From contig OY992835.1 of assembly GCA_963921425.1 (NCBI GenBank), positions 18,910,001 through 18,974,000 of the forward strand: a stretch of 64,000 nt of DNA, written 5' to 3'. The position numbers were made by a program, and so were the translations under genes. Positions 22,027 to 33,777 of this stretch are shown piece after piece. Position 1 is the stretch's first letter. Each line of letters opens with the position of its first letter. Under the pieces are notes generated by a model that worked only from the letters and a program-made list of their open reading frames with translations, did not search any database and was not told the origin of the DNA. This DNA comes from Dryas octopetala (taxonomy: Eukaryota; Streptophyta; Magnoliopsida; Rosales; Rosaceae).

Positions 22027-24701
22027 GATTATTCTCTAGGGTGCTATGTGCAGTGTGGATAACCATGCTGGTCAATCCGCAAGCCAGCATTTGCACTGCC
22101 TTTTCACATGCTTCGATGGGCGACTTTCTTCCCACTTTTTTATTCCATTCCCGATATGGTTACATACTTTAGGGTATAGAATTGTCTTTAGAGCATAGAT
22201 TTTAGGTTTTAACTATTGGGTTTTTGGTTCAGTCCTGAGTTCAAGATAACGCTGCATGTTTTCTTTATTAGCTTCTTTACAATGTGGCTCTAAATAGGAA
22301 TGGACCCATGGGCCCAGACAGTTAAGGGTCCTCCTTAATTGTAAGTTTTTATATGAGATCCTTTTGGCACACCATGGATTTAACTTTTGTGGCATGTCAA
22401 AGATGTATAAAATGATGTTATCTTTTACTTTGATGGTGCAATTTGCTATATGAAAATTTTCACTTAATAATTTTTTTTTTGTTTTAATTTATTCCATGTT
22501 CTTTATACAGCTTCTGTGGGTTAACTTGATCATGGATACTCTAGGAGCACTTGCATTGGCTACTGAACCACCTACAGAAGACCTTATGCATAGAATTCCA
22601 GTTGGCCGAAGGTATGAGATAGTCTGATTAACAATGCAGAGGCATACAAATTGCATACCTCTGAATTTAATACTATAAGTTCAATTTGGCTCTAAGCTGT
22701 TATAAATATGGTGGCTGTCCATTTGCCTAATGTTGGTCAATCTTATAGTCATTTCTCATACATTATTGTTCCATACTGTCACCTTGTGTAGATTGTTGTT
22801 CCATTGTGACTTATATCCCCATTTATTCCTAAACTGATGGCTCTTACCACACTGTTGGTGATTGTGATTTCTTTTCTGATGTGCCTTAATCAGTTTTTGT
22901 TTTTTTTTTTCTTTTTTCATTGAGAACTGTGGCAGGTTCTCAAAAATTTTCAATAATTAAGATATTTTTTATTATTTGACATCTGAAAATGTATATGCAT
23001 CTGGATTCTGGGCATATCAGCAGAAAATAATTTGATTTTATTTGCCTTGCCATTTTCATTATTGTCAGGTCTATTAAAGGCCCATTGAGTCTATAGGAAC
23101 TCTAAGAGATGGCCCTCTCTCGTCCCTTAAACCTTGACTGCCCTCTCAATATTCTTAGGAGCAGGAACCTCAGATGCAATGAAAGTCCGCTGTTTCTATT
23201 CTGTTTTTCTTGGATCCATTTCGAGTCCTTCTGATTGTTTTTCAGTTGATTCAATCACTTATGATGCTCTATAATTTTTTTTCCCACTCTTATTCAACTT
23301 TGTACGATTGTTTGATTCTGTAAACCTAACATTTAAGACTTCATTAACCTGGGTGATTTTTCTTTAATGAGAGAAGAAAAGGGGAAGAGGGATAGAGTCA
23401 CAACCTATCACCTATTTAGACTTCTTTATATTTAACTGGCATATATTTTGGCCATTTGATGTTCTCTCATACGTTGCTCTCCTCTTAAAATTGGTAGATT
23501 TGGTTGTGAAATAAGATTGGAGAGATTTGAAATCGTTGTGGGTGCATTTGCAAGGCCAGATATTCTTGTATATCAAATTGTCTTAGTGAACCACCTGTAT
23601 ATTTAGATATGTGACGTAATGGTCGCATATTTGTTTTCTTAGGGAATCTCTTATAACAAACATCATGTGGAGGAACATACTCGTTCAGGTACTTACTCTA
23701 TTACGAGATTACTGTTGTTGAAATTACTAAGATCACAATAGAACAAGGGTAAATTAATCATCTGTGTGATTCTGTTGTCTAATTATCTTTTACTTGTCAC
23801 AGGCTGTGTATCAAATTGGTGTCCTCCTTTTCCTCAACTTTCTGGGCAATAGCATTCTTTCTCTGGATAAGGATGACCCTAAGACCGCCGTTCTTGTGAA
23901 GAATACCGTCATATTCAATGCTTTTGTCTTCTGCCAAGTAAGTATAGGACTTGAAGATAAGTATGTGAAATAGGAATGAAGTTTTAATTGTTTAGTTAAT
24001 ATGGTTTGTTCCATTCTGCTTCTTAGTTATCTTCATTCATTGTATCCGAAGATATTGAAGTTGAACAAATGCCGTTGACATGCCTTATTCTGCAATTAAT
24101 CTAGCATCTTATTAGTATTTGTTCTAATATCTTTCTTGACTTTTTTTACAGATTTTCAATGAGTTCAATGCCCGAAAGCCTGAGGAAATGAATGTCTTCC
24201 GTGGAATGACAAAGAACTACCTCTTCATGGCAATAATAGGAACGACATTTGCACTTCAGGTGAGAGGCCACTACATTTTTATTTAGGGCTCTTTCTAGCT
24301 CCGATTCATACAATTACTCAGTACATATAAATGGGTTTGCAGATACTCATCATTATGTTTCTTGGGAAGTTTACAAAAACGGTGAGACTTGATTGGCACC
24401 AATGGCTTATATGCTTTGCTATTGCCATCATCAGGTAGGTGGTTAACTCGATGGTATATTGCTTATGGTATTTTTGCTAAGGTTGTTGATAGTTAATGCA
24501 GGTCGAGGTTCATATACAAAAGTTACTTATGAACACAACCATGCATCCATCTTTACGTGCTACTTAACTGCCTTTATTTTTTCTGACAGCTGGCCTCTTG
24601 CTGTTATTGGAAAATTTATTCCAGTCCCCAAGACTCCATTCAGCAATTACTTCAGTCGGGCAATTGCGCGATGCAGAACCGGTCGTAATACCAATGCCTA
24701 A
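10697..24701 (+). CDS. ACA10: Autoinhibited plasma-membrane-type Ca2+-ATPase (P2B), ACA8/ACA10-like, 33 coding exons, 1,103 aa
   Basis: This P2B ATPase would pump Ca2+ out of the cytosol and be released from autoinhibition by calmodulin at its N terminus (family knowledge). Exons: 10697-10927, 11867-11983, 12074-12113, 12672-12787, 12872-13003, 13107-13196, 13558-13627, 14084-14154, 14238-14321, 14407-14484, 14565-14636, 15696-15779, 15876-15958, 16044-16152, 16231-16286, 16406-16448, 16620-16703, 16853-16990, 17131-17193, 17284-17382, 18340-18450, 19113-19280, 19553-19612, 20093-20257, 20422-20538, 20793-20891, 21830-21967, 22511-22611, 23643-23688, 23803-23937, 24152-24259, 24343-24434, 24590-24701. 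All phases join to one open frame of 3,312 nt. Visible motifs: calmodulin-binding-type [15 protein letters not shown] (around W76), TGES 338-341, PEGLP near 468, phosphorylated D511 in DKTGT, MVTGD 736-740, TGDGTND near 815-821. Exon 16 ends in a GC donor. ACA8 and ACA10 cannot be separated by eye. Confidence 0.95.
12395..12530 (-). mobile_element. LINE reverse-transcriptase 3'-end remnant (candidate)
   Basis: Read on the minus strand in intron 3 of the Ca2+-ATPase, the stretch gives [15 protein letters not shown]. This resembles the W-x-IW-x-x-RNN segment near the C terminus of plant non-LTR retrotransposon polyproteins. The flanks are degenerate and I see no poly-A tail or target duplication, so it is an old fragment at best. 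Confidence 0.4.
21064..21314 (-). mobile_element. tRNA-type SINE with 20-bp target duplication
   Basis: The body (21084-21294) lies in minus orientation inside intron 26 of the Ca2+-ATPase. It is flanked by perfect 20-bp direct repeats, CTTTTGCATTTAGTTTCTTT, at 21064-21083 and 21295-21314. In element orientation it starts GACGAGTTGGGA (A-box-like), then carries a B-box AGTTCGATCCCC about 40 bp in, and ends in a run of about 10 A after GAGACAT. These are the hallmarks of a tRNA-derived SINE moved by target-primed reverse transcription. GC content is well above the surrounding intron. Family assignment needs a repeat library. Confidence 0.88.
21974..22026. repeat. (CT)n(AT)n microsatellite in intron 27
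   Basis: A run of CT dinucleotides is followed directly by AT dinucleotides just after the exon 27 donor of the Ca2+-ATPase gene. Confidence 0.9.
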
Positions 24702-25822
24702 TGAGTTAGTATTAGAAAAGGTAAAGAGTTCGACCCCTCAAACCTTTTTAGATGCTGGACTTGAAGATAGGATTTGCGATTACATGGGATTTAAAAATCT
24801 CCTATTGATAATTACTTTGTTTGGCAACTTAAAGTTCCAAGGGATTTTAAAACACAACTTTGAGTAGCCAAAGTTCCTCATCAAAGTTATTCCTAAAGAG
24901 GCGTTTCTTTCTTCTCCGAAATCCAGTGAAAGAGGCTTTCATTCAACAAAATTAAGGCTTTGGTATAATGACAGATTTGAGGTTTTGTTTTTTAGCTTTT
25001 ATTGTTCTTTGGATATGTGTTTAATAATGGCAAATTTAGATTCTATATATTTTGGAATTATGGCATTTAATCTTATCAGTTCAAACAATACATGTTCGAA
25101 GGCAAAGGTACAATTTCTCAAACTAAAAACGACGAGTCACCAAAATTGTTCGCCAAACGATGCCACATAAGATATAATTGCATTTTAATTAAATGAGAGT
25201 TATAGTGGGATCAAATTTGAGAAGCAAATTTGGCACAAATAACAGTAGTCAAATATAATAGTTGATGCTATGAGAGGGCAGAGTACATTCACATCCCTCG
25301 CCTAATGACAGTTACCAAAGTTGAACAAGTGCAAGAACACTGTAAGGAGAATTCTCTCATGTATGGAAGTAGCCTGTAGACATGGCATGGACGTTCATTC
25401 AACGCGGGAAAAAGCCCTCCCATCATTTGTCAGCAGGTCTGTGACTCAGCCCTGGTTACCACTTACCAACTTACCATCATAGAGTTGAAGAAATCTGTTG
25501 TAGTTCAATCAACATAAGGAGATTTTTATTTTTTTATAAAGAATTCTAATGTCAAAAAACAATCTTGCCTTTTGATCAATTATAATCTAAATTTATCCCT
25601 GGAAAATGCAAAGTGTATTGATTTACCAAGAAATGAATTCCGTGAACCAAACGGGCGAGCAGAGATCCAAGACCTTTATAACCACTTATGCGAAACTATA
25701 ATTTTTCAATTCTCACATAATCAACATACAAGCTCTCATTTGAGTAAAAGAGTTTAGAAAAATATTGAGATCATGGATTTTCCTAAACAATATTATATGA
25801 AGATAAAAATAGGAGGCTTAGT
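24702..25822. other. 3' UTR and downstream region of the Ca2+-ATPase gene
   Basis: The first few hundred bases after the TAA probably hold the 3' UTR. No other coding region, RNA gene or repeat is evident before the hAT element begins at 25823. Confidence 0.5.
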
Positions 25823-26953
25823 ATGAAAACTAGGGGTGGGCATATTAGCCGCGGACCGCCAAAATCGGCCGAACCGCACCGCAAAAAACCGAGTTGACCA
25901 AAAAAAGTCAACACCGCCAAAAAAACCGAACCGCACCGCTTCTCTCCGGTTTCGGTTTCGGTTCTACACCTTATTTAACCGCACCGAACCGCACCGCATA
26001 CTTGCAAAAAATATATTTTTAAATATTTTTATACACATATTGTCATATACACCATTTTATTTTATTTTTTTTATATATATTTATACCATTTTTATATACT
26101 TTTTATACACTTTTTGTACACATTTTTATACACTTTAGACCCTAAACCTTAAACCCTAATAAAATATTAAAATTAATATTAACCTAGCTATATTTTAGGG
26201 TTTAAACCCTAAAATATATTTTATATAACCCTATGACCTATTTTATAAATATATAATATAATAATAAATTAATAATGTTTTAGTATATAATTTTAGTTAT
26301 ACCCATTACCCTATATAATAAAATTAGTATATTCTTTATATTCTATATAAAAAAAATTAGTATATTATTTATAGTTTATACTCTATATACTAAAATTTTT
26401 AATTGTTTATAGTTCTAGGGTATAATATATAGTTATATACTATATAAGTGTATATAGGGTATATGCCATATAAGGTAATAAGGTATAGGATTTAAAATTT
26501 ATGGTATAAGGTTTAGGATATTAGGGTTTATAGTATAAGGATTTAAAACTTATGGTATAGGATTTGGTTGCAACTCATCTCTCATTCTCTAAACCCTAAA
26601 CCATAAAGTTTAAAATTTTATATATTCTATATACTCTATATAGTCTAGTTACATAAACTAGTTTGCCCAACCAAACCCCAAAGTCCCAAAACTTGTTAAT
26701 TAGGATGGGTTTGCATCATTAAATAATTGGGCTTAGGCTTAAAAAAACAAGTGTGAGGCCTCATTAGGCCCAGAACCGTGGTGAGAACCGCACCGCACCG
26801 CACCGCATTCAAGATGGTTTGGTTTGGTTCGGTTTTTTTTTTTTTTTTCACGATTTTAAGCACCGAACCGCACCATCTATTCATGTCTGGCGCGATTCAC
26901 GGTTCCGAGGGAAAAGTGAGTCGAACCGCACCGCGCCCACCCCTAATGAAAAC
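25823..26953. mobile_element. Non-autonomous hAT-type element, 1,115 bp, with perfect 8-bp target duplication
   Basis: The element spans 25831-26945. It has an 11-bp perfect terminal inverted repeat, TAGGGGTGGGC at the left and GCCCACCCCTA at the right. ATGAAAAC flanks it on both sides (25823-25830 and 26946-26953), the 8-bp duplication expected for hAT elements. Subterminal regions are packed with AACCGCACCGC-type repeats in opposite orientation at the two ends. The core is extremely AT-rich with scattered telomere-like AAACCCTAA words. No transposase frame is present, so it would need an autonomous partner. Confidence 0.92.
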
Positions 26954-27220
26954 CAAATGTAAAACTTCTAAAACAATAAGGAATCTCTTTCTTTTCTCTT
27001 TTTTTTTTGGCCATGAGGTATCTCTTTCTTTAACTTACCACAAACAATTTTATCGATCAGGTTTATTTTAAAGAATAATGTTTGCCAAGGATGACAATCA
27101 AATTAAATAAACCAGTCAAATTACATATGAGAGAGAAAGATATATAGAGAGAGGGAGTGAGTACATGTCACCCATGTATCAAGATGGAAATGGACTTAAT
27201 TACCAAAATTAGCTCATATC

Positions 27221-27580
27221 TTATGGATGAAATTCAGTGTTATTTGTTAAATTTTGCACATCCAAGCAGTAAAAGGGATTATCATTAAGCCATGAAGGCT
27301 GAGTACTGTGCAGGTCTTGTTGGTAATTAACACCATATTGAGTCATTTGCTGCTGCTGCTGATGCACTTGTTGTTGTTGTTGTGCATTGTAGAATGCTAT
27401 GTCACCTTTTGTCTTGTCCAACTCACATTGGGCCTGCAATATATCGTGTTGCAGTTGAGAAATTATTTTCACACATCCGTAAGTTGGATCTTCAACACGT
27501 AACGATGCTTCATAAAACATGCAGTCTGCTGCTGCTTCTCGTAAATGGACTGGCAGTTGCTGCATATTTACATCAAAACC

Positions 27581-27618
<38 letters not shown>

Positions 27619-28223
27619 ATGTTAATTAACTTTTGATTAAGATTAACAGATTAATTCAGCCATATACATTGTTGCTTATCATCAATGAATTCTTTCAAAC
27701 TTTTTTCTCAAGATTTTCAGAAAATAAATAAATAAATGGGTTGATGAAGTAGTAAAGAAAAACATAGAACAAAAAATATTTACTTTGTTAGGCGGTTCTT
27801 CTACTCTAATTAGTTGAACCATTTACATTATTAGTACCCAACTATTATATAGAAATGCAAATAGAAAACAGAAAACTTTTTAGAAGCTAAGCAACAAATT
27901 AATGGACTTTCAGACATGTATCTGCCAAACGAAATAAACATGAATTAAACTTGTGCTCCCCCCAAAAATAATATTAAATACTAGCTCTATAAACACATAG
28001 ATATGTGTGATTAAGTATTAATAAAGAAAAGCATTGATGAGCAAGATCATACATATTAAATTCTTACCTGTAGCATTTTGGTAATGTTGCTGGCACCAAA
28101 GATCTTATGAACACAAGCAAATCTCTCTGGATTGCTTGGGGGAAAGTAGGGTGCCAAAACACAATCTTGAGGGCATCTTCTTCTCAAAAATCTACAAGCT
28201 GCACATCTTGTTGGATTGGACAT
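27221..28223 (-). CDS. LBD24: LOB-domain transcription factor, class I, LBD23/LBD24-like (164 aa, two exons)
   Basis: This is a small LATERAL ORGAN BOUNDARIES domain protein, a plant-specific nuclear DNA-binding family. Exon 1 is 28068-28223 and exon 2 is 27221-27559, joined in frame across a GT-AG intron. The zinc-finger-like C block is C7-x2-C10-x6-C17-x3-C21. It is followed by the GAS block (around FGASN, 42-46) and a coiled-coil-like stretch with leucine-zipper spacing. After the domain come a Q-rich segment (two short glutamine runs) and a short tail. The KMLQQLP junction and small size resemble the LBD23/LBD24 pair more than LOB or LBD16-type proteins. The intron carries a (TA)n run. 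Function within the family is not predictable from sequence. Confidence 0.88.
27583..27616. repeat. (TA)n microsatellite in the LOB-domain intron
   Basis: About 17 uninterrupted TA units lie just upstream of exon 2, in gene orientation close to the 3' splice site. Confidence 0.9.
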
Positions 28224-28590
28224 TCTTAATTACCAGATTCTTTAGAATCTATGCAAAGATTGTTAATTTCTCAAAACTTTCAAGGGAAAATCAAATCAAA
28301 TTTTTCTGTGAATGATTTTGTAATGTCAGAGATTTTGTTTCCAATATATATTAGGTGATGATAGATCCGTTTGATTTTGAATACAAATAATGCTTATTAG
28401 GGTGGTAATCAAATCAGTCTGATATTGGAAAGAACATAACGGCTCCTTTTATTATTTTTTCTTCAAAGTTTCATAAATTTAAGGAAAGTTTGGAGGCAAT
28501 GGAAGCATGAATACATTAATTTGAAGATTTTCCATTTGAGTAGTTTTGAGAGGAGCAATTTATGGAGAAGACTAAAAAATACTAGCAGCT

Positions 28591-28601
28591 AAAAATTAAA
28601 A
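28591..28601 (-). terminator. RNA polymerase III terminator of tRNA-Lys
   Basis: Read on the minus strand, TTTTAATTTTT begins two bases after the tRNA 3' end. A run of at least four T is the usual pol III stop signal. Confidence 0.75.
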
Positions 28602-28603
28602 GC

Positions 28604-28675
28604 GCCGTCTGTGGGAATCGAACCCACGACCACGTGGTTAAAAGCCACGCGCTCTACCAGCTGAGCTAAGACGGC
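28604..28675 (-). tRNA. tRNA-Lys (anticodon UUU)
   Basis: The 72-base minus-strand sequence folds into a full cloverleaf. The acceptor stem is GCCGTCT with AGACGGC (7 bp). The D arm includes AGCTCAGCTGGTAGAG. The anticodon stem is CGTGG/CCACG around loop CTTTTAA, giving anticodon TTT. The T arm is GTGGG-TTCGATT-CCCAC. A and B boxes are intact, there is no intron, and CCA is not encoded. A T-rich terminator follows. Confidence 0.97.
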
Positions 28676-29269
28676 TACATGTTTGTAGTCTTCTTCAATT
28701 TTTATATATTGTAAGTCTCATTGCCACATGTTCTGCTTATTTTTGTTCTGTCTAGCCGCCCCTCCACTCTCAACATCTGATTCCTATCTTGGTGAGTTTT
28801 ATAAACTCTGGCCAATCTCAACCATTGGATCTGTACCTAACTACCAAGTCAATACCATTGGATATACATCATTAGGAGGCAGAGAAACACCATATATTAA
28901 TGGTTCATAACCATAAACTAACATTGTTGATTGCCCTGCGGTCATTGATATCACATTTATAAGGTTTACAATAACAGCTAGAGACAGACAAGTTTCTGAA
29001 AGCAGCTCGTGGGAGTAGGGTACATTATTTTATCGAAGAAGACAAAACCAACAAGAAAAAAACGTGACCAAGATTAGATCCAAATATTCATTTGGACATC
29101 TATGTTTTTATAAAGGACCTGTAATTATATATTACTTGTGTCAGTGTCAGTATTACTATGAAAAACCTTGGATCTTGGCCCAACTCTTTTGTCTTATTTC
29201 TTTTGGTTCTGTAATAAACTCATTAACCACCCTAATAAGTCCACATTGCATGTTGGGATTTATTTTATC

Positions 29270-29341
<72 letters not shown>

Positions 29342-29708
29342 GTAGCACCATATCCTCAAAAGGAATGGCATATCCAATAATCATTCAATTCAACCAAATC
29401 TCAACAATATTACAAAGAATATAGGAAAAGTGTTTGGGAATATATCAAACAACATATGAACCACTACTATAGGTTCAAAACTTCCTGCTCTATCATAGAG
29501 TGTCTTAAAAGATCACCTTAATTAACAGAGAAATTTCTCTTTAGGGTTTCTTGTAACACAGATCAAGTATACATTCATTATACAAACTAGCCTGTCCATC
29601 TGCTTAACCGTAATGCTTGATTAAGGTAAATAGGAAAGCTAACACCCTCTTTGAAGGCTTCAACACATCTGCCATGCCTTTTCTTTTCCGGGTTTCTTCT
29701 CACGGGCA
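28676..29708. other. Intergenic stretch between tRNA-Lys and the MSR-like gene
   Basis: No gene is supported. It includes a compound (GT)n(GA)n microsatellite at 29271-29339. The part adjacent to 29709 probably contains the 3' UTR of the minus-strand gene. Confidence 0.6.
29271..29339. repeat. Compound (GT)n(GA)n microsatellite
   Basis: Seven GT units pass directly into about 27 GA units. The open frames over this run are low-complexity artefacts. Confidence 0.93.
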
Positions 29709-32664
29709 CTAGCAAAAGCATGAATAAGCCAAATGGTTCTTCGTCGAGACATAATGTGTGATGAAATTGGACGCAGATGCAGAGGAACTACGAATGTCGG
29801 CTGGGACAAGTATTTGAGTTTTACTGGAAGCGATTCTTTTACCGGCTACATTTGCATAGAACAGGCCAGAGATGGCTGGCACAAATACATCACTTTGAGA
29901 ACATACGTAGAAATCAATAATCTTCTCCAATTCAGAACCCTCTGAATCCAGGAACTTGGACTTCTTGTCTGCAGGAATAATTCCATCCTGCAATAGATTC
30001 CAGAGGCATTAAGTACACAAGTCTACAACTTATGTCTGAAATAGCCAGCAAGTACACCAAGGCTTTTAAAGAGATTAAAGTGAAAAAATGGCCAAGCATA
30101 AATAGAAGGATTAATAAATAAATAAATAAAGTAAAAACTCAAGGCACTACAGAAGAAGAGCCTGTACCTTAATATAAGTTTTTGGGAAGATATCTTTCAG
30201 AGCATCAAGGCTGCTTTCCCATTTTGATTCAGTCAAATAGATTGTGGTATCCTTGCTAAACCCAATTTTCCTCAGAAATAAAGCAACCTCTTGTGCATTG
30301 TAACAACTTTTTGTTCCACCTTCATCTCCTCCTAGGCAACTGTTCTGCTCCAATAATTCAACCCTCAAGTCCACTGCTATAAATTGGCCATCGGACTTGC
30401 GACTCAAAGTTCTCAGCCGCTCGACCATTGAGTCGACCACTTCATTAATCTCCGGTTGCAACTCTAAAGTTCCAAACATTGCTAAGCAGGCAACGGATGA
30501 ATCGCTAGAACTCTTACTTTCTGTCTTTTTCATGTTCACTGAAGGAAAGTAAGTTGCCAACTTTATGTTGCCCTTCTTTTTATAAATTGGTTCCACATGT
30601 TCCACAATGTAATCTTCTGCAACCCGATTGGGGACCTTCACAGCAGCAATATTCCTTGATGATAATTTAGCAGGTCGTTCTTTTGCTACTCTGACCACAC
30701 CATCCAGGCTGCTTATAAACTTCTCGACATCATAAATCTCTTCGAAATTCCTGAAATTTCAGTTAAATTAGTTGCCTGCCAAAACCTTTATGTAGATCCA
30801 ACCAAGAGAAGGTCATCAGTCTACCTTTTTTCACAAGAAATTAGTCTACCTTCATTGATCCACCACATTTCCCTTCCCCACCCACCCAAAATAAGCAAAA
30901 TAAACATAATTTTACCCCAGAAAAAAAAAAAAAAAGACCCGAAGATGAAAATTCTTTTCCATGGATCAAAAGAATAATAAAAAAGTTCACCATATTGTTC
31001 ATTCAAGCAGTTTGCATATACCAGTACATTTTTTATTGTGACGAACGGGCAACAACTAACACAAGCACAATGACAACAGAAACACTGGAAAGAGTATTAC
31101 TAGTTCCGAAACTAGAAGTAATGATGGGAAAGCATGTTTTCAGTAGACCATTAGCTGACTAACCTCTCATCCCCTGGTTTGCTCCCTCTAATGTCAGGAA
31201 GTACAAGAGTTGCTCCTAGATACCTTGCCACTACAACTGCATCAGCAATCTACAGAATACCAAGGAATGGATTACTGAGAGGATAAGGAATTGGTTTACA
31301 ATATCAGTGGCTAATTGAAAAAAGTACAACAGAAAATCTTTATGAAAATATAAACAAGATATGCAACATCCATAGAGTAGCACTACACATTTCCTATCAT
31401 ATTTAACAACCATTTGATCCACCAATGGACAAAAGGATGAAATGACTGAATTTGTTGCAATTTAGGGAAAAAAAAAATTAGACTATATTCAGAAGATTAA
31501 GTTCCAGTTTAGAGGACCCAGAAAAATAAAAGCCAAATAACTCCATCAACTAAATGGACTTTTAATTTAAATACCTGTGAAACATGGTATTCAGGGCCAT
31601 TTGTTAATGAGAAAAGGACAAACCCCTCCGTCTGGTCAACATCATCTGCCAACCAGGTAACATGTAAGAATTTACAGAAAGGAATTAGGCAACACAGGAC
31701 TGTGATAAACAATACATGAAACTATCAGTCACTTCAAAATGTAAAGCAATCTTACCCAAAGCTGGCTTAGACCAACATGGTTTTAACTCTTCGCCACCAT
31801 TTTCCCAAGGCCCACCATTCTTCTTAGCAGAGGTAACAAGGCCCTCCTTTGAAATCTTGGCATTTTCTAAGGTATCTCTTCCTCCCCCTCCTGGAAATTT
31901 CTCCTACATAAAGCAAAAGAGAAGGAAGCCCTGTAAATAAATGCTCAAATTTATTCATTGTAAATAAACAATGTCAACTTCATCTAAATTTATACATGAT
32001 CTAAATTTATTTAAATTTATACATGAGCTCCACTAGAACTCTATACAACTCTTTTAGAGTGATGACTGATGAATACCCCTAAAGAGAAATTATAACTATT
32101 GAATTCAAGAGGGAAAGGATAACAAAAGAGTCTTGAATTCAATAATTAACTCAACATAGAGTTCATCATAACTATATGACTTAGTTGACCAGAAATCTTT
32201 CTTCAACTCTTGGAGAACTAAAATTCTGAATTCATTTTGCCTCTCTAATTCCGACAAGCAAAGGATGGGGAATGACACAGTTAAACATTTCAGAAAGTGG
32301 CTAAATCTATAGTAACCCGGAAAGATGGGTATTGCTATGATTCAACTTCAATTACAACAAATCAATCAAAACCCACAAGGAATACAAATCAAATGAAACA
32401 GAGACCGAGACAGAGAGATCGATATTACACATATTACACAATGACATTTATGTTGTTATTCTACAAAATGACAGAGAAAAATCATACAAAAATAGTAAAG
32501 CAGATCAGATAAAGTGATGAGCCAAGCATTGTGAAGAGTGTGATGCTGTGCTGTGGACTTACTTCAACAGAATCAAAATGGTCTCTTTTGATCATGTTCC
32601 CAAGCATCACAAACATAGCCAGTGTCAGTATACCTGCCACTACCTGCCTCAAATCCACACCCAT
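29709..32664 (-). CDS. MSR1: MSR-like putative glycosyltransferase (O-fucosyltransferase fold, GT106), 422 aa, six exons
   Basis: The product resembles MANNAN SYNTHESIS-RELATED proteins, Golgi type II membrane proteins of the plant O-fucosyltransferase-like (DUF246/GT106) family linked to mannan synthesis. Exons on the minus strand: 32563-32664, 31756-31903, 31575-31645, 31164-31249, 30168-30750, 29709-29987. They sum to 1,269 nt in one frame with GT-AG introns. The N terminus MGVDLRQVVAGILTLAMFVM begins a hydrophobic signal anchor (about residues 8-22). The catalytic-domain part contains ADAVVVARYLGATLVLPDIR (exon 4), the FIAVDLRVE stretch (exon 5) and DFYVCSQSDVFVPAISGLFY (exon 6), all typical of the family. 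Length fits known members (about 420 aa). MSR1 and MSR2 cannot be separated here. The enzymatic activity of the family is inferred, not shown by this sequence. Confidence 0.88.
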
Positions 32665-33445
32665 CTCTCTCTTTTTTCAGAACTCTCTTCCCCCACTCAC
32701 AGATCCCACTACACAAACCACACTCTCTCACTCTGATGCGAGCAAGAGAGAGAATCAGGAGAGTGGGAGATCAAGAATGAAACCTTGTGGCTAGTGTTGC
32801 TGGAGCATTAAGCAAATCAAGCAAATGGGTGATGATAAATAGTGGGGAATGAGAGAGAGAGAGAGTGAGTGTATTTTGGAAGCAAAAATGGAAAAGGTTT
32901 AAACTTTAAAATCGGACAACAGAGATTTGGCCACACAGAGATACAACGCCAGCATACATGTTACTCAAAAATGCATTATGCTGCTTTGTAACTTCTTGAG
33001 TTTTCCTTCTTACATCACCGACACTTTGCCTTTGGGAATTGGGATTATGACGCATTGCCTATATCTTATTACAACTCTCCTTTTCTTTCTTTCTTTTTCT
33101 TTTTTCTTTTCTCTTTTTCTTTTGTTTTTTTATTTTTTATTTTTAATTTCTCTGTTTTGAATGGTTGGAAAAATAATTTTTTTGTAAAGGAATTGGAAAA
33201 ATAATTGAAAAATGTGAAATACTAAGATTTAGTTGTGAGCAAAACATTTTTTCCGATCAGTGGGAGGTAGATTGGAATTTGAAATCTCTCTAATATAATT
33301 AAAAAATAATGACGATATTAAATTAATAGTTAGCTGGTGTATCATACAATACTGTTAATTAATGTTTTTTTTTTTCACTATTGAATCCTACATTCAAATA
33401 AAATACTTATAATGGATGTTGTGTCATGTGTGCAACTATAATATA
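32665..33445 (-). promoter_or_regulatory. Upstream region of the MSR-like gene
   Basis: In gene orientation the stretch just upstream of the ATG is rich in CT tracts (GA runs on the plus strand near 32846-32866), as in many plant 5' UTRs and core promoters. Beyond it, pyrimidine-rich and AT-rich DNA holds no gene. No definite TATA box could be assigned. Confidence 0.35.
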
Positions 33446-33620
33446 CCAAATTGCAAACTTGTAATCCTACTTTCATATTCTTTAATCTTTTATTGACTAT
33501 AATACAATAATATTCTTTCATATTTTTTATAAGTCTATAATACATTCAAGTAATACGCCAAATTGCAAATTTGTAATCCTACTTTCATATTCTTTAATCT
33601 TTTATTGACTATAAGTCTAT
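33446..33620. repeat. Direct repeat, about 57-bp copies offset by 112 bp
   Basis: CCAAATTGCAAA(C/T)TTGTAA followed by TCCTACTTTCATATTCTTTA and ATCTTTTATTGACTATAA occurs from 33446 and again from 33558 with very few mismatches. The intervening TATAATACAATAATATTC stretch is AT-rich. It looks like a local tandem duplication. Confidence 0.8.
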
Positions 33621-33657
33621 AAGTCTAAAAGACATTCATTATATCAGGTGTTTAAAG

Positions 33658-33777
33658 AAAAAAATTAGGGTGACGATGGTAGGTGGGTGGAGTGGCATTA
33701 TCAGTGCCAGCCCTCAGAAAAAAATTAGGGTGACGATGGTAGGCGGGTGGAGTGGCATTATTAGTGCCGGCACTGAA
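33658..33777. repeat. 60-bp tandem duplication spanning a transposon junction
   Basis: The unit AAAATTAGGGTGACGATGGT and onward occurs at 33661 and again at exactly +60 (33721) with few differences. Each copy ends in GGCATTAT followed by (C/T)AGTGCC(A/G)GC. The second copy leads into a hAT-like end; the first is cut off after about 15 bp of that end. Confidence 0.8.

Noticed and set aside
26041..26660. Telomere or CRISPR-like repeats in the AT-rich core of the hAT element
   Set aside because: AAACCCTAA-like words are irregular and not tandem; no repeat-spacer structure exists.
29064..29380. Open frames on both strands with RERERE or SLSLSL tails
   Set aside because: Produced by the (GT)n(GA)n microsatellite.
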